Positions 1 through 11,892 of a stretch of DNA of 64,000 nucleotides are shown here, in pieces (position 1 is the stretch's first letter; each line of letters begins with the position of its first letter). Source of the stretch: Liolophura sinensis (Eukaryota > Mollusca > Polyplacophora > Chitonida > Chitonidae). The notes beneath the pieces were generated by a model that saw only the letters and a list, made by a program, of their open reading frames with translations, was not told where the DNA came from and made no database searches. The translations under genes were made by a program, and so were the position numbers. The DNA lies in contig NC_088298.1 in assembly GCF_032854445.1 (NCBI RefSeq), positions 21,725,295-21,789,294 of the forward strand, read 5' to 3'.

Positions 1-1099
1 TGCATAAAGGCAAACAGCAGGGCATCGTGCTTCCGAGAAGGTCATGACAAACAGCGGCAAAGCGTAAAGCATCCAGGAAAGATCTATCCATGACACACCC
101 TTTACTTTGCTGATGCCCAACTGTCTCCTCAAGGGGTAATTTAGACGTCTGGGTAATCAGCTAAGTTGGCACTGCACGTTCAAGCTTATTAACGGCGTTT
201 TGTCTATGACCACGCAAGTGTGACTATCACTCAACACAGACACATACTTATATGTAAGCAATGCGTATTTTTTGGATGACATGTAGCTAATTCAACAGTC
301 GATCAACATTTTCCACAAAAAATAATGATTCATGCTTTGTCACTGTGTCGTTTTTTTTATCTATTTCTGACTTCATGAAGAGGATTTGGATGTAAACAGT
401 ATGCATGAATTCTTGGGGTTCCACGTCATAGCAGCAGTCCATTACCTGGAAGTATGCAACTTCCCTATTGCTAGTCTCCACAGCACAGTACACTTTTCTT
501 CCATGTCTAAGGCAGTATGTGACATATCTGTATCTCTCTACTGCGCAGCAAACGTTTGAAAACAGCAGATGCATGATGGGTTCTTAACACAGTTGTGTTG
601 AAACTGACTTTAAAAAATGACGACAACGAAAAGTTTTATAAAAGGATAACAATGTATTTGACAGTATTTGTCTTATAGTTGCTTGGAAATTTAAAAATAG
701 TCCATGGTTTCTCAAGTGCATAGCAACAATGATCAGCGAAATCCTATTTTTTAAATACGGTTTAAAGTTTAAGTTTCAGTTTCAAGGTGTGGTCAGTTCT
801 TGTGGCAGCCATTAACAATTAGATTTCCCATGATTCAGTTCACAATTTTCACCCAAGACCACCTGACGGCCCAAGCTTCCATACAGATGATGTAACATGT
901 GTACCGTGTCGTGGAGACTAGATATATGAAAGTTGCATACTTCTAGGTAATGGACTTCTAGTCACGTGTCACGATGAGGATGTGCAGATACACAAGTTCT
1001 CTCCCTTAATTGTGGCAGCCAGAGCAAATCCACAAAGCCAAAGTGCTGACATCACACGCTACCAAGAAGTCACATTATACTGACTTCAGGCAAACGATG
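1..1099. other. unique non-coding stretch
   Basis: No gene is recognised here. A 95-codon minus-strand reading frame at 287-574 has no domain I know, and part of it lies in one arm of an inverted repeat (436-493 and 899-956). The rest is AT-rich sequence without an obvious repeat. Confidence 0.5.
436..956. repeat. inverted repeat, two ~58-bp arms 405 bp apart
   Basis: The arm at 436-493 matches the reverse complement of 899-956 at roughly 80-85% by eye. Both contain the core AGTCCATTACCT followed by GAAGTATGCAACTT and CTAGTCTCCAC. The spacer does not pair. This could be two oppositely oriented copies of one dispersed repeat, or the remains of a foldback element. Confidence 0.65.
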
Positions 1100-1182
1100 C
1101 AGTACTGTTTCCTTGCTCTGATCTCTTAGTGCTGAGCTCCAAGACACGTAGCAACAAATACCATTTTAAAAATCTTTGGTAA
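1100..1182 (-). mobile_element. partial SINE, family 2 (body only)
   Basis: The segment holds the motif CCTTGCTCTGATCTCTTAG, then GTGCTGAGCTCCAAG and a T-rich AAAATCTTTGG stretch. It lines up at about 70% with 2138-2225, which is followed by a tRNA-like head. Here the head is missing. The orientation is inferred from that second copy. Confidence 0.55.
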
Positions 1183-1415
1183 TTGGCCTTAACCTGCATG
1201 ACAATGAAGGTTTGTGGAAAAATTACTAGGGCAGTACTCACATATTACAAGAGATCTTTTAATATTCAATCCAGCTTGGATCTGAACTGCCACTGAACAA
1301 ATACCCCATCCTCCTTTATTGTTTTTTACATTGGCCCAGTAATATACAAAGACAACAGTTACTGGCCTATTCACTTTGCAACATGCAGTTGTGCAGTTTC
1401 CAAGTGTTACCTGGT
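1183..1415. other. unique non-coding stretch
   Basis: I see no repeat or gene. A 79-codon minus-strand reading frame here has no recognisable product. Confidence 0.4.
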
Positions 1416-1723
1416 GACACGAGGCCACATGTACAGTTTCTCAGGTGTCATATATAAAGTGGGACGCAAACCACACAGGGCCACTTGTACAGTTTCTCAG
1501 GAGTCATATATAAAGTGTCATGCAGGCCACACGAGGCCACTTGTACAGTTTTTCAGGTGTCATATATAAAGTGGGACGCAAGCCACACAAGGCCACATGT
1601 ACAGTTTTCTCAGGTGTCATATATAAAAGAGGGACGCAAGCAACACGAGGCCACTTGTACAGTTTCTCAGGTGTCATATATAAAGTGGGACGCAGGCCAC
1701 ACGAAGCCACTTGCACAGTTTCC
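1416..1723. repeat. minisatellite, ~57-bp unit, about 5 copies
   Basis: Each unit reads CACACGAGGCCACATGTACA, then GTTTCTCAGGTGTCATATAT, then AAAGTGGGACGCAAG. Units differ by a few substitutions and one-base indels. Short reading frames open on both strands across it, as expected for a repeat without stops; they are not genes. Confidence 0.9.
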
Positions 1724-2137
1724 CTGACTTCAATCACAGTTGACTTCTTCATAGCACTGATCTGGACCATTTATAATCATCAAAGCTTAATGAGATCTGA
1801 AGAAATCGGCCTGAGTTTTTCTCGACAAATGCAGCTATTATAAATCAGGAGACCTCACTCAACATTCATCAATTCTGTCTTTCAGATCATTATGTTTATA
1901 CAAAAGTGTCACCAGGGCACCATTCTTGAGTTCCAAGTTTGGTAAACTTGACTTTCTCCACTTCTGGCCATATTCTTGAACCTATTGAATTGAAATCTGT
2001 ATTTCATCTAAAGTTTACAGCATTTTCTAAGGGGATTTTGCAAGATTTTAATTGATTCATCAAGTTTGATTAATTTCTAATCAGCAAAACTTAAATGCTT
2101 CTGTGAAAAGTATCATTTTAAGGCCACCAGGCCAACC
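1724..2137. other. unique non-coding stretch
   Basis: AT-rich sequence without a recognisable gene or repeat. Confidence 0.4.
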
Positions 2138-2294
2138 AGTCCTGCTTTTCTTGCTCTTACCTCTCAGTGCTGAACACCAAGAGGGATAGCAGAAAGTACC
2201 CCTTTTTTTAAAGTCTCTAGTGTGATCTGAGCCAGGTTTGACCCAAGGTCTCCTGACTCGAGGTGAACGCTCTAACCATTAGGTTACTGAAGCT
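2138..2294 (-). mobile_element. tRNA-derived SINE, family 2
   Basis: Read on the minus strand, the element starts with a tRNA-like head (about 2229-2292): an A-box-like CCTAATGGTTAGAGCG and a B-box-like GGGTCAAACC. The body contains GTGCTGAACACCAAG and CTTGCTCTTACCTCTCAG when read on the plus strand. That head-plus-body order is the usual tRNA-SINE layout. The body resembles a repeat I associate with mollusc genomes. The tail and any target duplication are not clear. Confidence 0.7.
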
Positions 2295-2502
2295 GTCTTA
2301 ATTAATTGACAGGTGAGGAGCAGGTCAAGGTCAGAATGTCAGGTTGAATCTACAGCACCTTGCCAGGTACATGACAAATGTCGTAAATGTATGTGGATAC
2401 AAGCCAAATTGTCACAGATGATTATACAGAGCTGAACATCATCAGTTGTCTGTTTTGAATAAATATCTTTACTTGGGCAAGCGTATGCTTGTGAGTCTAT
2501 CT

Positions 2503-2715
2503 GCTGTACCCTAAATCTGCAACCTTTTCAACCACTCAACCATTGGAAGGTCAGATTATTATGTGATATCATTAATTAGACATCCGCAGCTAAGCAGCAT
2601 AATTCTATGTGCTGTACCCTAAATCTGTAACCTTTTCAACCACTTAACCACTGGAAGGTTAGATTATTATGTGATATCATTAATTAGACATCCGCAGCTA
2701 AGCAGCATAATTCCT
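2503..2715. repeat. tandem duplication, 108-bp unit, 2 copies
   Basis: GCTGTACCCTAAATCTG begins at 2503 and again at 2611. The two copies are about 95% identical and both end in CGCAGCTAAGCAGCATAATT, which suggests a recent duplication. Confidence 0.95.
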
Positions 2716-4690
2716 TACAACGACAGCACGGAAGTTTTACACCAAAACTGCCGGATGGTATGACCTAAATTATCATCACAGTTTATCTCTATGGAAACAT
2801 CATTCTTTTTACTCGGAATGCACCCAAATGACTCGAGCATGTAATTTTGTCGAGTTCACATTATATGTGCTTCGTACTTTGATAGGGACATCCAATATGG
2901 GATTATCAATGCTACCCTGAATGAGAAATCAAATGTGTCGAGACTTTTGAAAATCTTGAGTTCTTTAGGTGAAATTCTTAAATCTTTTTTGCTGACATGC
3001 TTTAACTTTTTTCCCCTGACACTTTAGTTTTTTGGTCACAGTTTTGCATTTATTTCACTAAACTCTACAACTTGTTGTCCAACATTTTTAAATGTCTTAG
3101 CTACAATTTCTTAACTAAAAAATTATTTATCCTTAACTGTAAAAAAAAATGATCTTATACTCAACAGGGAAATTAGTTTCCTGATTTAAAAAAATAACTT
3201 CCCCAACTGAATAATTACAGCTTCCTACTTGAAAAAAAATTTAATTTTTGGCTAAAAAACAAAATGATAATTATTTCTTTCAGATCGAAATAATGTTTTC
3301 CCATCTAAAGGTAAATTTGGGCTAAAATAACATAAAACATGTTATATGCTAAGAGCCATGAATAAGAACAATATTGAGGAACATGGTCTGTTAATACCCG
3401 AGATGAAAAGACCTGAGGGCACAGCTGACATGTTATATCATGTCACTCAACGACATAAAGTGTGTAGTTTAATTTGCAGTCATACTTAAAGGTCTATCAA
3501 TGACGAATCAAGCTTAATTGCTCTTGACAACTTATCAAGGAATAGAAATCAATTAAACTTTTAAAAGCCCACTTTTAAACACTAGTGGAAACACTTATTA
3601 TGTATTCCATTTTTTTATTTATATTAAATTTCAAATTTTGACCGGTTAAGTTGCAATAAGCTTATATTGACTGTAATTCCCATGTTGATTTGGGCTAATA
3701 TACAACATGTCAATGACACCATATTGCACGTAAATGACTCAACACCTGGGGCTCATGCTACGAAGCAGTCCCAATCTGCGCCTTGCACAATTTCCATGGC
3801 AACATACAGTGAAGAGATACGTCACCATGGTATATGCACTGGAGGCAGAGTTGCGACAGCCTTGTAGAACAGGCCCCTGACACCACAATCAGACATCTGA
3901 ACGCCAGTCTTCAAACAAAATGGACGTTCCAGGTCAGTATAATGGGAAGCTTAATGTCAATTCCCAAAACAACGTTCAACACTAACCATCAAAAAAAGCA
4001 TACACAATAAGATATATTGGAAAGGATTCATGCGTGCAAAGAGAAGCAGTCAACAGTTTTCCATGATGATGCAAAGGTGGGAGGCATATTCTGGGTGACT
4101 GAAAATACATGCATGTATCTTAGGCACGCTTTGATAGCCAATGTTCATAGAGGCAATGTGGCGATCTAATTCAACATAGTTGGTGTATGTCCCCTAGCTC
4201 TCAGGGTTAAGCAGAATTACATTAACAACCATGAAGCAGAGTGCCAGAGATTCTTGACACTGTCAAAATTTACCTACAAGAAAATTATATTCATTGTAAA
4301 AAGGAAAAATTAAGAGTGGAGGAGTTCGATGGAACAACCTTGACACACTTAAGTTTTTGCAGCAATAACTGGTGACACTGATTAAAATCGTCACACAACA
4401 CACAGGATCTAACAAATCCTACAAGGCCAGATATGTACATGCCGTATGAAGAACCCTTCAGTATATCCAAGTCAAGATAATTTACAATATCAAAACTGAA
4501 AATATTCCTCAAGTCCTAAAGTCGGCAAGACAAGAAACTGTTTTACAAATACAGGTCCCGGACCAATTAAGATGGACCATCTGCAGAGTCCTTCGAATCC
4601 AGCAAAGGTGGATATATACAAATATCTTTCACAGCCTTCGCTATACATGGAGTGTTTAAAGCCTTGGGAAGCCCTGGGAAACACATCAAG
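2716..4690. other. unique AT-rich non-coding stretch
   Basis: No gene is supported. About 2950-3330 is rich in short A and T runs. About 3880-4140 is more balanced in composition. The small reading frames in this stretch do not resemble known proteins. Confidence 0.4.
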
Positions 4691-4704
4691 ACTTGTTCAG
4701 TTTG

Positions 4705-4931
4705 ATTTATTTATTTATTTATCTGATTGGTGTTTTATGGGGTACTCAAGAATATTTCACTTATACGACGCCAGCCAGCATAATGGTGAGAGGAAACCGG
4801 GCAGTGCCCGGGGGAAACCTACAACCATCTAGTAAGAGCTGAACTTGAACTCACAGTGATCGCATTGATGAGAGGCTCCTGGGTCATTACGCTGCGCTAA
4901 CGTGCTAACCAACTGAGCCACAGAGGGGCCC
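4705..4931 (-). mobile_element. near full-length tRNA-derived SINE (family 1) with target-site duplication
   Basis: Read on the minus strand, the element begins GGCCCCTCTGTGGCTCAGTT, with an A box TGGCTCAGTTGG and a B-box-like GAGTTCAAGTTC. It continues into a conserved middle (CCCGGTTTCCTCTCACCATT) and ends with CACCAATCAGATAAATAAAT. The 11-bp direct repeat TGTTCAGTTTG at 4694-4704 and 4932-4942 is an intact target-site duplication. This is the best reference copy in the window, although the middle is somewhat shortened compared with other copies. Confidence 0.93.
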
Positions 4932-4942
4932 TGTTCAGTTTG

Positions 4943-6290
4943 CGTACATATACATACATGCATGTACACGTATACTATTATTTATTTTTAATTTAGTGGC
5001 TGAATTAAATTATCAGATTTATAACCCATTTTACACCATTATATAAAGTAATCAACTGATGGAACTATCACTGTATCGTGTTTAATGTGCTTAACTAATG
5101 ACCACTGCAGCAGATTTATCTAATACTGACATGACTGGCTCTAAAACTTCCTTTGTTGACCAATCAGTGTTGACTTCGGCGTCGGCTGCTGAATCCAATA
5201 CGTCTGTGACAAATGATGTTCTCAGCTTGTATAAAACTATAGCTGCATCCAGGCTCTTGTGTGATCTGACCACTCAATCGCCTCCGGTCAAATTAGATCT
5301 CTGGATCGACCTGACCACTGGCCACACGAAACCTACGTGGTCCAATTACTAAGGCGTGTTTAATTATTTTGAGTAATGCACGTAGTGATCAGACCTGATG
5401 TTTAGACAGTGTCATTACAGTGAAACCACTAGCCCCGCAGCCTGGTAGGTTGGCAGCCCATGGAAATTAAGACAGGTTTGCGTTAGCAAAACGCATGCAG
5501 ACTTTAATTGTACTAGTTAGTTTCTATTATCTGCTGGTCTAGTTGGGTTAAGCTTGTTGATTGGCTGCCCTCCTCTGGGAGTTGTGCGAAAAGAGGGCCG
5601 TTTAAAACTTCTTCGAAGCAACTTGGACATATACTAATAACTGATATGATATGAAATCTTGCCAGATAGTACTCTGAAAATATGTCAGCTTCAATACAAA
5701 AGGACGATTTTTTTCAACTGAAACATGTATGGGAAGGATGGTGTTGGCTAATCTGGCTACATTCTTCACATCCTCCTCCTCACAGCATTGCTTTGACCTT
5801 GACCATGCCAAGAGGTCACATGCACTTGGTGAGTTTTTCAGAAGGTTTGTCAGGTGCCTGCCAAAGGTTGCTGGTCTTCTCTGCATGACTTTCATCGGTT
5901 TGGTTTCAATCACCGACAAACATGGCAACCTTTGAATAAGTTGATTAATTGTTTTCTAGAAATTCTTCAATAGTGTATTAAACACCTATCCTAAAACTGA
6001 CGTGTGTATATCCATGCACAGCTAGTAAATGTGTGTGTATTGATCAACACATACTGTCTCAGCCACCTAAATTACTAACTCATTCATTAGAATCACCATT
6101 GCTAAAATTGCTTTTCTTTCTCTTGATTAAAAGTAAGGGAACTATTCAAACAGTCTTACGGCTGTTTCAGGCCAAAGTTAATCATTTACATCCCAAATTT
6201 AATGCCACAATTAAAATTACGCTGAGAAAAATGACTTTAACACCGGATGTAGAATAACATTCATTTTGAAGTTTCCTTCACAATAACGAT
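4943..6290. other. unique non-coding stretch with a balanced-composition block
   Basis: About 5091-5600 is less AT-rich than its surroundings and is open for 84 codons on the plus strand (5098-5352) and 60 on the minus. Neither translation is recognised. The 108-codon minus frame at 5602-5928 is also unrecognised. The block could be an old exon, a conserved non-coding element or an unknown repeat. Confidence 0.35.
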
Positions 6291-6465
6291 GAAAGATAAG
6301 CAAGAAATCATGAGTTTAGGAAGTCTTTTTGAGAGATGCTAGGAAGGTAGGGTGATATCCTACCGGGAAAATGTAAACCTTTAACACCAGAAGTAATATC
6401 TCATGACATTTATTTGCCTCCAAAAATTTGTGTTTGTTGTCGAATTTTTAGCTCATTTAGGACAT
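6291..6465. mobile_element. dispersed repeat, TIR family C
   Basis: It contains GATATCCTACCGGGAAAATG, a conserved ACATTTATTTGCCTCCAAAA and an end reading GAATTTTTAGCTCATTTAGG. The same series recurs near 54565-54850 and 61040-61220. The end is the complement of CTTAAATGAGCTAAAATTTG at the left of the 54.5-kb copy, so terminal inverted repeats are likely. The left end of this copy is degraded. Confidence 0.65.
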
Positions 6466-7711
6466 TCTATTATAAGCGTCAACACTCCATACTTGATACA
6501 CTGATAACATTGCCGGGAAGAAATAGCAACATCACCAATGTGTCCTTGAACTGACCTTCGATCGAGATGAGTTATAAACATGCAAACAAAAAAACATTTC
6601 TTTATCACTTTGTTATTGTACTTCTCCTGAACAGATGACAAATAAGTTCGTTCTATAAAAGACTGGCATACACTACCAAATTAAAGGAGATTTTGATCAT
6701 TGGGGATTCAAAATTGTGCCTACCAGACTTGCTATTATACAAAAGTGGTTGTCCACAAACCAAAACCAGACTCTTACACTGTAATGAATTTGAAGACTGT
6801 AATTATATTTCAAACTACACATGCGCCAGAGGATTCAGCTTCTGTGTTGATATAAAAGTCATGTGGCTTCTAAAAGCCCATTAAAATCATCTTCAGTCAG
6901 CTACTTGTATGATTTAAAATAAATCCTTTTAGGCCAATGTTACACCAAAAAAAAAAAAAGAAGGAATTGTCTACTCTTGTATGGATTCTCAGTTGGCAGG
7001 AAAAGGACCTTGCCATTTAACTTGAAATTCTGTGGTGCAAAGGCTTCTTACAATGGCAATGAGTATATTCTATAAAAAAAGCACCCAAGACTTCTGAATC
7101 GATTTTTGTAAACAGCACTACAGGGTCATTCTTATTTATTTTATTTCCGCTTAACAATCGGTTCTTCGGAGATTTGATGTTTGTTATTTTAACAGTGAGT
7201 TAGTTTGCAAATGAGAAAAAAAAGAAAGGAAAAGTTTTGACTGAAACACAGGATATTTATGGCGACATAATAGGATATCAGCTCAGCTACCAAAAAAAAA
7301 GAGAGAGAGAAAGAGAATGTAGTAAAAAGAAAACAAAACTTTAATGGGTTTCTTTGCCTCTTGGGTTTTCTGAAGTTTAGGAATAAAAAAAAACTTGAAC
7401 TTTTTGAAGAAGAATCATGCCCAATGCGGGAAGGACAGAATAATTTATTTCATAACATATCAGACTCTGTAAAAAATAATAAAAAAACTAGCCCTGTAAC
7501 CTATCCAATTTCAAAATGAAAAATTTCTTTAAACATATAATTACCACATGTAACTTTGGAGTTGTCACGTCATTTCAAACCGCGAGGAATAATTAATACT
7601 GAAACCTTCTGGGGTATACACAATTTTGATCATGCATTAATTGTAAATCTGTTTCAAACATGAATTTTGGTTGTTTCACTAAATTTTATAGAAGGGCAAT
7701 ATAGCAGTAAC
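6466..7711. other. unique AT-rich non-coding stretch
   Basis: No gene is supported. There are several A runs and a short GAGA-rich stretch near 7300. Confidence 0.4.
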
Positions 7712-7724
7712 ATATATTATAGGG

Positions 7725-7864
7725 CGTGGGAAGGTGTGTCAACAACTAGCAGATGGTCGTGGATTTCTGCCCAGTTTCCTTCCACCGTAATGCTGGCTGG
7801 CGTCATATAAGTGAAATATTCTTGACTATGGCGTAAAACCCCAATCAGATAAATAAATAAATAA
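7725..7864 (+). mobile_element. 5'-truncated SINE family 1 with target-site duplication
   Basis: It starts within the element at CGTGGGAAGG, keeps the TTTCCTTCCACCGTAATGCT middle and the AAATATTCTTGACTATGGCG end, and finishes in AAATAAATAAAT. A 13-bp near-perfect direct repeat flanks it: 7712-7724 (ATATATTATAGGG) and 7865-7877 (ATATACTATAGGG). A flanked but truncated copy implies truncation during integration, as in LINE-driven insertion. Confidence 0.88.
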
Positions 7865-7877
7865 ATATACTATAGGG

Positions 7878-8212
7878 TATATAACAAACAGGAGGATTTC
7901 ACAGCTATGCTAATCAACATGTTTATTCAACAATACTTAACACTTCTCTGTGACCATACATTTTCAAATTCAACACGTTAGACTTCATGGAATCAAAATA
8001 TGACACATTTATACATATTATTTGATTGGTCATTTGCTTTTTAGGGCTTTTATTAGTGGAGGGAAGCTCAAGTTATTGAATATTGTCAGACAAAAGGTCC
8101 TACAAGCCAGCTGTTGACCAAAACAACAAGGTCTAACCCAGTCTGACAACATATACACCTGGCCTAACACAATTCAGATATAATGCTGACCTCTGAAAAA
8201 AACAATTCATCT
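7878..8212. other. unique non-coding stretch
   Basis: Nothing recognised. Confidence 0.35.
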
Positions 8213-8272
8213 ACTTATTTATTTATTTGATTGTTGTTTAATGCCATTCTCAAGAATTTTTCACTTATAAAA
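8213..8272 (-). mobile_element. SINE family 1, 3' end only
   Basis: TTATTTATTTATTTGATTGT is followed by the complement of the family's CTTGAGTACGG end in diverged form. Only about 60 bp remain. Confidence 0.7.
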
Positions 8273-8363
8273 ACAAACAAACAAAACAAACCACATCGCA
8301 CAAAGAAGTGCATCCATGCAAACATTGTCACAATAAACATAAATGCACATACATTGTAAATCC

Positions 8364-8531
8364 TAACACCGACACCGATACTAACACTGACACCGATGCT
8401 GACACCGACACTAACACCAACACCAATACTAGCACCAACGCCGACACTGCCACGGATGCCAACACCAACGCCGACACTAACATGGACACCGACACTGACA
8501 CCGACACCAATGCCAATACTGACACCAACAT
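8364..8531. repeat. 6-bp/18-bp tandem array (GACACC/AACACT variants)
   Basis: Hexamers such as GACACC, GATACT and AACACC repeat without a break. Because the unit is a multiple of three, one frame encodes runs of Asp-Thr and Asn-Thr, and the other strand encodes Val-Ser/Gly-Val runs. These translations follow from the repeat and are not evidence for a gene. Confidence 0.92.
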
Positions 8532-9569
8532 CCCCACTTTTCCACATCAATCTCAAGCTCAATACCTTATCTTAATTACTTTGTAGCAGTGCCCTAAAAT
8601 GAAAACAAATAACACATGAACTAATCCCATCCCAGCCTGGTGCTTGGTGGTAAATTGCTTTTAGGCCAAATTTAACTGGCATGATAAATGTAACAAGAGC
8701 AAAGAGCACACACACACAATAAGTTACCCTGGTTATCCAGTCGCTGCCCATTTTAGACTCTATTCTATAGGACGCAGATTTCCCTGAAAGGAGAATTCAA
8801 TTGAATCCAGATGGTATTTCTGCTAACTAAATTAAAGCTCTCTGTACAAGTGAATAATTCCAGTCAGACGAACTTCCCATGGCACTGTAGCCGAGTACAT
8901 ATAATAAACTTGCCAGACTCCATAAGAGCAACAGGGACACGAATACATCAGTATAAACCCACAAAACATTCACTATTGAAGAGGAAATGTCAGCACAGCA
9001 TCCAGCATGAAAATAAGTTAAAATTCTCTGTAGTCCTGTATATAATATGACATGGTGATAATTAGGTTAGCTTTAGACTGGGTTACTTTGACTTCCTGTG
9101 AGATTTGCAAGTCTGACGTCCAGACAATTTAGTATCATGTATATTGCCGAGAGACATTAAATACAGACACCGCATAATTAACTTACTAAAAGCTCATGCC
9201 GCAGCAGCGACAGACACTTTTGCGCAACCTATAAAATACAAATCCACAGGGAAGTCATTAACATCATGTATACATTACTTGTATTCCCGCAAGCAAATCG
9301 CAACTTATGGCTGTGTTGTGGAAGTGTAGCATTAGGTTTTGTCAGGTGGACAATTGAATCACAGGTAGATCATCACCATGGTAACGGAAGCATTAACCTA
9401 TAAAGTCACCAGTTTTCTTCTGTCTATTTGCAGATACAAGTTCAATATAATTAGGTTATTTCTTAAATCTATTTTTTCATTGGGTTTTGACTGAACCAAG
9501 GCTTACCTGATTTAACTGGCTGGTTTTCTCCGAACCTTGGAAGCAATCAAATTGTACACTATAAGTTTT
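8532..9569. other. unique non-coding stretch
   Basis: Two small plus-strand reading frames (8811-9050 and 9144-9329) have no recognisable product. No repeat is obvious. Confidence 0.35.
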
Positions 9570-9925
9570 CAACCCAATATTTTACTTAGACATCAAATTC
9601 TATAGTGTCTCTGTTGTACCAAATCTTTCACTCAAACATATTAAAATCTACCATATGCCCCATATAATATGCATTATATTTCATTTGAAAATATCTAATC
9701 TATGGTACCTTTTCAGCTCCATATTTTACCTCAATATGTCAAACTGTATGGTGCCTCTCTTGCACTTGATTTCACCTGAACATATCAGAATCTGCAGCGG
9801 CTCTTTTGTGACACATTTCACCTGAAGGCATCAAATTCTATGGTACATCTTTTGCACCATATTTCTTTTGAACAATATTAATGGTGCCTCTGTGGCACCT
9901 GAACATATCAAAACTTAGGGTAACT
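9570..9925. repeat. old, diverged tandem repeat, ~46-bp unit, about 7 copies
   Basis: The phrase TCAAATTCTATGGTGCCTC, followed by TTGCACC and ATTTCACCTGAACATA, returns in altered form at about 9593, 9640, 9695, 9738, 9784 and 9829, with spacing of 43-55 bp. It has decayed much more than the other arrays. Confidence 0.7.
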
Positions 9926-11616
9926 GTTTAATTTTGCAGTTTGTTGTAAACTACAGAATAAACTGCTATAAGGCATGTAAGGCTAGCTGAAGTGGCAAGA
10001 AACAGCTTAGACCATCGTCATCAGGTGTATTGAGCCTACATGTAGCTGTCAGCTTAGCAAGGGTCAAGTGGAGAGCCAAGAAGCCTTACATGCAAGTACA
10101 GAAGTTCCATTATCAATCAGCTGCTCTTCTCGCTATCAGAAGCTTGATCCCAAGCCAGGAACATTGACTAATAGCCTGTACTCTCTAACCCCCCCCCCCC
10201 CAAAAAAAAACCATAGCTAACAGCATTCAATATTTATAACCAGGAAGGACATTTTTTCACAGCCTAAAGGCCAGCTGCTTCAGAATCTAGTTATTAAGAT
10301 ATTCCTTAAAAAGGATGCTTTGCCATACAGTAAAATCCAATTAGCCACCTCTCACACCTGTTAATTTAAAATTAACCATTAATTAAAATGTCAAACTTAA
10401 AGGTGGGATTTCATTTTTCCTCTCCTTCAATGCAAATTAATTAACAAATTAATATGAGTTTTAATTCACAAAACTATAAAAAAAATAACCTAACTTCAAA
10501 TGCATTTTTATACAAGAATTTAACCCTTAGACACGTAAGACCATGATGTATGTAATCCTTAATTTCTTCGAGAGAAAATGAAATCTGACATCTCAAGTCT
10601 TTGCAAATGTAACAACTACAACACTGTTTTACCCCAAAACTTAATCGTTCTTTTCAAGGAAGCATAAAACAGTCAAGGTATATATCACCATTGCTGGCCA
10701 GTTAAATAATACTACAAATTGGCACAGAGCATTTCCTTGTCTTACAAATCGTTAGTAGTTTCAGGCAGCCTGATCTGGAAATTCACACACTTCCACAAAA
10801 TCATTTAACAAGATGCTCACATGCAAGCCTACTTTGACAAAAGAGAATATCGACATAATCCTTGCTGAATTTATGGGGAAATCTAACTAGATGCCTGAAA
10901 AGCTTTGGTTTGATCTGAGAATAACTTTGCTCTAATCAAAGTCAAGCTTCCAGCTATTAGCTGAGAGGTTTAACGGGACACGAATCTTACTGTGTTCTCC
11001 AAACCATAAGAGTATCGACACACAATCACGCTACCATCTTTAAAGATCCAACCGGGACTTATCCTGGAAACGCACATAATGGTCTACTGCCCTCAATCAA
11101 CCGATACAAATCTCGATCAAGTACCACAGAATCTCTCATGTCATAATTGTTCAATTAAATTTGGAGAGGGTGTAGTTATGTTTCCGAGAAATCCGGCACC
11201 ATCATAGAAATAATAACACAGAAGAAAATGTAATCAAATCAGACTGGAGTCAAGAAAGTCCGTGATTACCATGGTGAAGCTGTAAGCGAGAGTTTCGCTT
11301 AAAGGTATCTTTGTTTTGTAAGGACGATCAGGATGTATTAATGTATTAGTTCAACTGCTTTTGCTTTAAATTTTCTTTATGCTGAATAAAATTTATGTAT
11401 TTTATAAAGAAGATAAGTCTTAACTTTTTTCTTCAATACATTTCAATAGTTTTAATTCAGAGATTTTATAACTATAAGAATGTTAAAATGAAAACGAAAG
11501 TTCCAGGGAAATTTTTGCAACAGTCTGGCATTAATAGCATTGATAAAGTAAAATTTTTCAGTCGCATGCACTCATGACATATACAACATAACACACACAC
11601 ACATTTAAGGATGAAT
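9926..11616. other. unique stretch with TTAATTAA-rich block
   Basis: No gene is recognised. About 10350-11330 is free of visible repeats, and 10360-10465 packs several TTAATTAA/ATTAATTA motifs. A C12 run followed by an A run lies at about 10190-10209. Confidence 0.4.
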
Positions 11617-11631
11617 TCAACACACTTTTAG

Positions 11632-11878
11632 GGGCCTCCGTGCTAGCGCAATGTAATGACCCAGGAGCCTCTCACCAATGCAGTCGCTGTGAGTTCAAGT
11701 CAAGCTCATGCTGGTTTCCTCTCCTCTTGTACATGGGAAGGTCTGCCAGCAACCTGCGAATGGTCGTGGGTCTCCCCAGGGCTCTGCCCGGTTTCCACCC
11801 ACCATAATGCTGGCCGCTGCCGTGTAAGTAAAATATTCTTGAGTACGGCGTAAAACAGCAATCAAATAAATAAATAAA
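11632..11878 (+). mobile_element. SINE family 1 with A-box deletion
   Basis: It starts GGGGCCTCCGTGCTAGCGCA, so the A-box segment (GGCTCAGTTGG and following bases) present in the 4.7-kb copy is deleted. The B-box-like GAGTTCAAGTC, the CCCGGTTTCCACCCACCATA middle and the tail CAATCAAATAAATAAATAAA follow. Imperfect flanking repeats (11617-11631 and 11879-11892, TCAACAC then TTTAG) look like a decayed target-site duplication. Confidence 0.9.
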
Positions 11879-11892
11879 TCAACACTATTTAG

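Noticed and set aside
2229-2292. A functional tRNA gene on the minus strand
   Set aside because: A- and B-box-like sequences are present, but the sequence is fused to a SINE body and does not form a convincing cloverleaf.
8215-8586. Val-Ser/Gly-Val and Asp-Thr repeat proteins
   Set aside because: Translations of the hexamer array on either strand. No start context or flanking domain.
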